Below the pieces are notes generated by a model, which was not told the DNA's origin, made no database searches, and saw only the letters and a program-made list of their open reading frames with translations. A program made the position numbers and the translations under genes. Below, piece after piece: positions 59,900-64,000 of a DNA stretch of 64,000 bases; position 1 is the stretch's first letter; each line of letters begins with the position of its first letter. This DNA comes from Flavitalea sp966112615 (GTDB lineage Bacteria > Bacteroidota > Bacteroidia > Chitinophagales > Chitinophagaceae): the NCBI GenBank assembly GCA_966112615.1, contig CBHWDO010000013.1:1-64000 (forward strand), written 5' to 3'.

Positions 59900-60789
59900 T
59901 GAAGAAATTAGTTTTGATTTTACTTTGTTTGATCACCACCGAGTTGATCCATGCACAAAAGATTGTATTGGCTACTTATCAATATGCTGATAATAATCGT
60001 ATCAAAAATATTCAGCCGCTTGCTGATCTTATCAGTAAGAGAACAGGTTGGAAAGTTGAAACCAAAAGTTATCCAACAGTACATAAATTCATTGAAGGTT
60101 TACAAAAAAATGAAGTGGATATCGCGCTGATCAATACATTTGGTTATCTGCTGCTTGATGCCTCTTCTGTTAAACACAGGATGAATCCTTATGCTGTAAT
60201 GAAAGTGAAAGATGGTTCACAGGACAATTACAAGACCAGCTTCGTAAGTTCAGCAGATCTTAACATTAACAACTTACAGGAGCTATTACCTAAAGCAAAA
60301 GAAGTAAATCTTTTCCTGGTTGCGCCAGGATCTACATCGGGCAACCTCGTTCCCCGACTGGCATTGGGCGCACTTGGAATCGAAGATCCTGAAAGCAAAT
60401 TTAAGTCTGTTAGCTATGGTAAAACTCATAAAGGAACCATAGAGAAGATAGCGACAAATTCCAATAGCGCAGGTGCATTTGGAAGTTCTGAGTACCATAA
60501 TTTCCCTGCAAAAGATAAAGTCAAACTGATCTGGGAATCTCCTGAGATCCCATTAGGTCCTTTGATGATCCATGATCGTATCAGGCATGATCAAAGAAAG
60601 ATCATACTTGATTTATTACTTCAATTAAAAGAAAATGATCCTGTATTGCAATCGGTTAAAAGTGGTTGGACTGAAGCCAGGCAGGCAGAAAAATATATCC
60701 TGATCAATTCCGGTTATTATTTCCCTTTCAAAAATCAGTTTGGTGATGAAAAGATCATGGCATCTATCCTTCAGAAGTTTGCGAATTAG
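59899..60789 (+). CDS. PhnD-like phosphate/phosphonate-type binding protein (orphan)
   Basis: A 296-residue secreted protein with signal peptide (MKKLVLILLCLITTELIHAQ) and the type II periplasmic binding fold of the PhnD family: PLADLISKRTGWKVETKSYP, NEVDIALINTFGYLLL, LVAPGSTSGNLVPRLALGAL and GKTHKGTIEKIATNSNSAGA. No permease or ATPase gene accompanies it. It belongs to a tightly coupled set (lipoprotein, ECF sigma, membrane protein), so it may serve as a ligand sensor rather than a transporter part. ATG 59899 is preferred to the in-frame TTG at 59896. It overlaps the convergent gene by 26 nt. Confidence 0.8.
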   Translation: MKKLVLILLCLITTELIHAQKIVLATYQYADNNRIKNIQPLADLISKRTGWKVETKSYPTVHKFIEGLQKNEVDIALINTFGYLLLDASSVKHRMNPYAVMKVKDGSQDNYKTSFVSSADLNINNLQELLPKAKEVNLFLVAPGSTSGNLVPRLALGALGIEDPESKFKSVSYGKTHKGTIEKIATNSNSAGAFGSSEYHNFPAKDKVKLIWESPEIPLGPLMIHDRIRHDQRKIILDLLLQLKENDPVLQSVKSGWTEARQAEKYILINSGYYFPFKNQFGDEKIMASILQKFAN

Positions 60790-61819
60790 ATTTTAAATGT
60801 TTTCTCACTTCCGGAGCCACTTTTGTTCCGAATAATTCGATGCTCTTTAATGCAAGTTTGTGCGGTAGTGCGCCAATACTCATCTGTGCAAGAAATCTTG
60901 TATTACCAAACAGTTCATGTTCGTACAAAATTTTTTCAACGACCTGTTGCGGGCTGCCTACAAGCAATGCACCGGTTGGTTGAGCAGATGCTTCAAACTG
61001 TTCTCTTGTAGTTCCCGGCCAGCCTCTTTCTCTCCCGATCCTCGTCATGACTTCTGCATATGGAGGAAAGAATTCATCCAGTGCCTGTTGGGATGTTTCT
61101 GCGATATAAGTATGTGAGTTGATACAAAATTGCAATTGCGACATATCATGACCTGATTCTTTATAGGCATCGCGATAAATCCGGGCAAAAGGTGCAAACC
61201 TTGCAGGCATACCACCAATGATGGCAAGTGTTACAGGAAATCCATAGTGTGCAGCTCTTAATACTGATTCCGGTGTACCACCTACTGCTACCCAGATTGG
61301 CAGCTTTCCATTTACTGGTCTTGGATAAACTCCGCGGTTATTGATAGTTTGAGTATGCTTTCCTTTCCAGCTGATCTTTTCTGATTCGTTTAGCTTGTTG
61401 AGCATATCTAGTTTTTCAGAAAAGAGTTCATCATAGTCTTTCAGGTCGTTGCCAAATAACGGAAATGATTCTATGAATGATCCGCGACCAGCCATCAATT
61501 CTGCTCTTCCGTTTGATAAGAGATCTACAGTTGCAAACTGTTGGAATACACGCACGGGGTCTTCGGAACTCAATACTGTTACACCGCTGGATAGTTTAAT
61601 GTTCCTGGTTTTCACTGCTGCTGCCGCCAGCACAATGGCCGGAGAAGACACTGCATAATCTGGACGGTGATGTTCGCCTACTGCAAATACATCAAGACCC
61701 AGCTGGTCGGCCAGTTCAATTTCTTCCAGGAGATTTTGTAAACGCTGTTGGGCATTGATAGATTCTTTAGTTACAGGATGTGTTCCAATATCAGCAAATG
61801 AGCAGATTCCTAATTCCAT
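60764..61819 (-). CDS. LLM-class flavin-dependent oxidoreductase
   Basis: A 351-residue bacterial-luciferase-like monooxygenase. Typical segments are DQLGLDVFAVGEHHRPDYAV near residue 45, RVFQQFATVDLLSNGRAELM and GRGSFIESFPLFG near 110-130, PIWVAVGGTPESVLRAAHYG near 180 and LLVGSPQQVVEKILYEHELF near 285. These enzymes use reduced FMN or F420; substrate is unknown. The C-terminal 26 nt overlap the end of the convergent PhnD-like gene. The gap to the GNAT gene upstream is 18 nt, so both may share a transcript. Confidence 0.9.
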   Translation of the reverse strand: MELGICSFADIGTHPVTKESINAQQRLQNLLEEIELADQLGLDVFAVGEHHRPDYAVSSPAIVLAAAAVKTRNIKLSSGVTVLSSEDPVRVFQQFATVDLLSNGRAELMAGRGSFIESFPLFGNDLKDYDELFSEKLDMLNKLNESEKISWKGKHTQTINNRGVYPRPVNGKLPIWVAVGGTPESVLRAAHYGFPVTLAIIGGMPARFAPFARIYRDAYKESGHDMSQLQFCINSHTYIAETSQQALDEFFPPYAEVMTRIGRERGWPGTTREQFEASAQPTGALLVGSPQQVVEKILYEHELFGNTRFLAQMSIGALPHKLALKSIELFGTKVAPEVRKHLKSNSQTSEG

Positions 61820-61837
61820 GATGCAAAAATAATGGTA

Positions 61838-62128
61838 TTACTTATCCCAGATATCCTGGTACTTTTCAGGATGTCTTTTGAATTGACCGTGTACATACTG
61901 GCATAACGGAATAACTTTTAGCTGATGTTTTCTTGCATAGTCTGTCATGGCTGCAAGCATTTGTCCTGCCAGGCCTTTACCCTCCTGGTCCGGATTGACT
62001 TCAGTGTGGTGAACTGTCAACTTATCTGCAGTTATATCCACAACCATCTCGCCAAGTTGTTCTCCATCCTGTTCTATGGTAAAGGCCTTATGCCCATCTT
62101 TTCTGTCTTTAAGCGTGATATTGTCCAT
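61838..62128 (-). CDS. Small GNAT-family N-acetyltransferase (YjdJ-like)
   Basis: A 96-residue protein of the minimal GNAT type. The acetyl-CoA segment is VNPDQEGKGLAGQMLAAMTD, followed by LKVIPLCQYVHGQFKRHPEY-like residues with the conserved Cys and the H-P motif (RHPEKYQDI). The start MDNITLKDRK at 62126-62128 is chosen. ATG 62141-62143 would add five residues, and the much longer frame to 62266 would run over the TATCTTTC -7-like element just upstream. The substrate is unknown. Confidence 0.85.
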   Translation of the reverse strand: MDNITLKDRKDGHKAFTIEQDGEQLGEMVVDITADKLTVHHTEVNPDQEGKGLAGQMLAAMTDYARKHQLKVIPLCQYVHGQFKRHPEKYQDIWDK

Positions 62129-62182
62129 GTTGCAACTTTTCATTGAAAGATAAAAATATCCTGCCACTTCATTTTTTATTGC

Positions 62183-62213
62183 TTGCAATCTTCCGAGGTA
62201 ATATTTACATTTA
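62183..62213 (+). promoter_or_regulatory. Possible promoter of the right-end gene
   Basis: TTG (62183-62185), a 20-nt spacer and TACATTTA (62206-62213) approximate the Bacteroidota promoter, about 67 nt ahead of the ATG at 62280. Confidence 0.3.
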
Positions 62214-62279
62214 GAAACACTCTGTCCCCCTCTGCAAGCGCCCTTTCCGGAATTTCTCTTAACCATCTATGCTAGTTCC

Positions 62280-64000
62280 ATGAAAGAAGACCAACTGCTG
62301 GCCTTGCTTGCCAGGTTGTGTGGCGATATTACACAATCTCAGAGTGATGCCGATCTATCACAGCTTCAACAGAAAATAGCTTCCGCAATTTTAAATGATC
62401 CCATTCAAAGCGATGATCCCTTTGTGTTTGAGCGATTAGAGAATATTTCGATGGAACATAGCGGTGACATGGGTTTGCGTGACCTTGGAAATATCATTCA
62501 TCGATTGAAAACAGAGCCTGCATTGGTAGATACCGAGATCAGGGTCTTTCGCAGAGAAGTACCGGTGCGAAGCAGCCAGGTCCGTGGAAGTGTTCCAGAG
62601 TGGGCAAGAGGTGCAGAGCGTATTGAAACAGTTGGCCCCATCATTACCCGCAACGGAAGGCGCTTCTGGTATGATTTCTATCGTGTGATTCCTGTAGTAC
62701 AGGTATGGCTTCAGGGTGCAGTTCGGCCATTCCTGTTGTTACCACTGGAAGTGCGAAATATTAATATCATCAGCGGCCCACTTCAATACAAAATTCCCGC
62801 GGGCTCCGCGTGGATCAATGCCGATGTATTCACTCCCCAGTCGCCTGATCATTTATATGTTGGATTGAAAATAAAAGGTGGTACGCTTTCGCTTAAAACA
62901 TCCTTGAATGTTACTGCTGATAATAAGCTGATCATTAATCCCGGAAATGAGGCTGCACTTGAGTTTCAGCTGGAGATGCAAAAGGCAGAGGATCCATCGG
63001 GAGATGATTATGGAACCGATGCTGCAAAGGCAACTTTACAGCTTCCGGAAAAATTTTCTTTCACCATCAATCATACCGGGAGATCAATTAATTGTTCTGA
63101 TAGTGAATGGAAACTCTATGGTCAATCTGTAAAATTTAAATACAATCCCAATAAACCCATTCTCTGGAATGCGCAGCTCAACAGGATTGCCATTCCTTAT
63201 GATTCAGATCAGCCGAAATTTGAAGTGATGGAATGCAGCAGTACAACCTGCTCCATTGAAGGAAGCGCTTCCATCACGGATGCGGCATGGGCTTTACCTG
63301 CAGCATCGATCAATATTGCTGCGCCATTGCAGGCAGAAGGTAGTGGTGCCATGGCCATTGCAATACAGGATGGAATTTCTGCCAGCTGGTATGGGTTAAG
63401 AGATGGAACGCTGTATGAATCTTCCGCAGCCAGGTTAAAGAATGCTTTGATCTTGCTGATGCCCGGACGAATTAACATCGCTACACTCTTTGCAAACAAT
63501 CCTGGTGGGCGTCACCGGTACAATTGCTGGAAACCTGCTGCAATGAATGAACTGGACCAATCTCTTCAATTTGTAGATGTATATTTCACCAAGCAGTTTT
63601 TCTTTTTTTATGATTCACTCAGCAAAGGTGTGGAAACAATTGCTGCACAATGTAATATCAATGCATCCGTCAACAGGCCTGTAAAGGTGGATGGAACTGC
63701 GTTCCAGGCGCAAAGCATGAATACCATATTCACATTGAGTATGAGTAAAGATCTCCAGGCCCTCATGTTGTTTGATGATGATATGCTCGATAAGCAAGAG
63801 GAATTTAAACCTGGAGCCATTGCATTGAATAATGCATTGCTTACTGTAAGTCCTTTGATTGGATTCTTTTTATATGCTGATCTGAAAGATGAATCATCGT
63901 TTGATAAGGCAGTCCTGGTATATTCCTTTGGCCTGCTTCAATATCTTCCAACGCTTCCGGATCCTTATGCAGCCAATGTTTCACTGTTGAGAAGAAGACG
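62280..64000 (+). CDS. Long unknown protein (3' end outside window)
   Basis: From the ATG at 62280 the frame stays open for more than 570 codons to the window edge. I recognise no family. There is no signal peptide or membrane helix. The start is helical and acidic (MKEDQLLALLARLCGDITQS), followed by a domain with GSVPEWARGAERIETVGPII, RFWYDFYRVIPVVQVWLQG and PLQYKIPAGSAWINADVFTP, then several beta-rich segments containing VMECSSTTCSIEGSASITDAA. The tryptophan-rich second domain and repeated beta segments suggest a large structural or binding protein. A role in a secretion or contractile system cannot be judged without the downstream genes. Confidence 0.75.
   Translation, partial: MKEDQLLALLARLCGDITQSQSDADLSQLQQKIASAILNDPIQSDDPFVFERLENISMEHSGDMGLRDLGNIIHRLKTEPALVDTEIRVFRREVPVRSSQVRGSVPEWARGAERIETVGPIITRNGRRFWYDFYRVIPVVQVWLQGAVRPFLLLPLEVRNINIISGPLQYKIPAGSAWINADVFTPQSPDHLYVGLKIKGGTLSLKTSLNVTADNKLIINPGNEAALEFQLEMQKAEDPSGDDYGTDAAKATLQLPEKFSFTINHTGRSINCSDSEWKLYGQSVKFKYNPNKPILWNAQLNRIAIPYDSDQPKFEVMECSSTTCSIEGSASITDAAWALPAASINIAAPLQAEGSGAMAIAIQDGISASWYGLRDGTLYESSAARLKNALILLMPGRINIATLFANNPGGRHRYNCWKPAAMNELDQSLQFVDVYFTKQFFFFYDSLSKGVETIAAQCNINASVNRPVKVDGTAFQAQSMNTIFTLSMSKDLQALMLFDDDMLDKQEEFKPGAIALNNALLTVSPLIGFFLYADLKDESSFDKAVLVYSFGLLQYLPTLPDPYAANVSLLRRR

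Noticed and set aside
62129..62266. N-terminal extension of the GNAT gene
   Set aside because: The extension covers the likely promoter of the gene and has no family resemblance; the core begins at MDNITL.

Overview
The window is chromosomal DNA from a member of the Bacteroidota, most likely a Chitinophagaceae-like soil or freshwater bacterium. The evidence is two SusC/SusD pairs, gldF/gldG, a MurF-alanine racemase fusion, many short lipoproteins with a Cys close to the N-terminus, and several promoters fitting the Bacteroidota pattern TTTG-N18/19-TAnnTTTG. No mobile element, phage, CRISPR array or rRNA was found. One tRNA is present (Ser-GGA).

Left part (1-18.9 kb) is mostly housekeeping: the end of methylmalonyl-CoA epimerase, iscS-iscU-iscA with a strong terminator, gldF-gldG, a TerC-type membrane protein, murF-alr, lspA and a lipoprotein. 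A minus-strand block follows (fumC, enoyl-CoA hydratase, a B12-binding protein, gltX), then an ARPP-1-like secreted protein, a polysaccharide deacetylase, a lipoprotein, TatD and tRNA-Ser. From 18.9 to 26.0 kb a minus-strand operon encodes haem/siderophore-type uptake (small membrane protein, TonB receptor, binding protein, permease, ATPase), with an AT-rich multi-spanning membrane protein attached by a 4-nt overlap.

The most unusual region is 27.7-38.3 kb. SusC, SusD, two DoxX-like membrane proteins, a FAD oxidoreductase and a YeiH-type putative sulfate exporter form one operon. Its leader of about 310 nt begins with a promoter whose spacer is filled by a perfect dyad. It then carries a 30-codon ORF ending Cys-Cys-Ser-Cys-Tyr and a highly folded RNA segment. 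I read this as a sulfur-compound acquisition operon under cysteine-responsive control; the function is inference, the sequence features are directly visible.

From 38.3 to 54.7 kb lies a sialoglycan utilisation locus. A divergent FadR/NanR-like regulator faces SusC, SusD, NanA, a NanM-like kelch protein, an MFS transporter, a sialidase, a sialate O-acetylesterase, and a giant ORF that joins an N-acylglucosamine 2-epimerase to a secreted SGNH-GH20 protein, probably through a one-base insertion. The right part holds a phosphosulfolactate synthase-like gene with a TlpA thioredoxin, lipoproteins, an ECF sigma factor with a membrane partner and a lone PhnD-like binding protein, a luciferase-like oxidoreductase, a small GNAT protein, and a long unknown gene running off the end. 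Two nested-hairpin intergenic repeats (about 10.8 and 57.8 kb) and a heptamer tandem repeat inside a coding region are also present.
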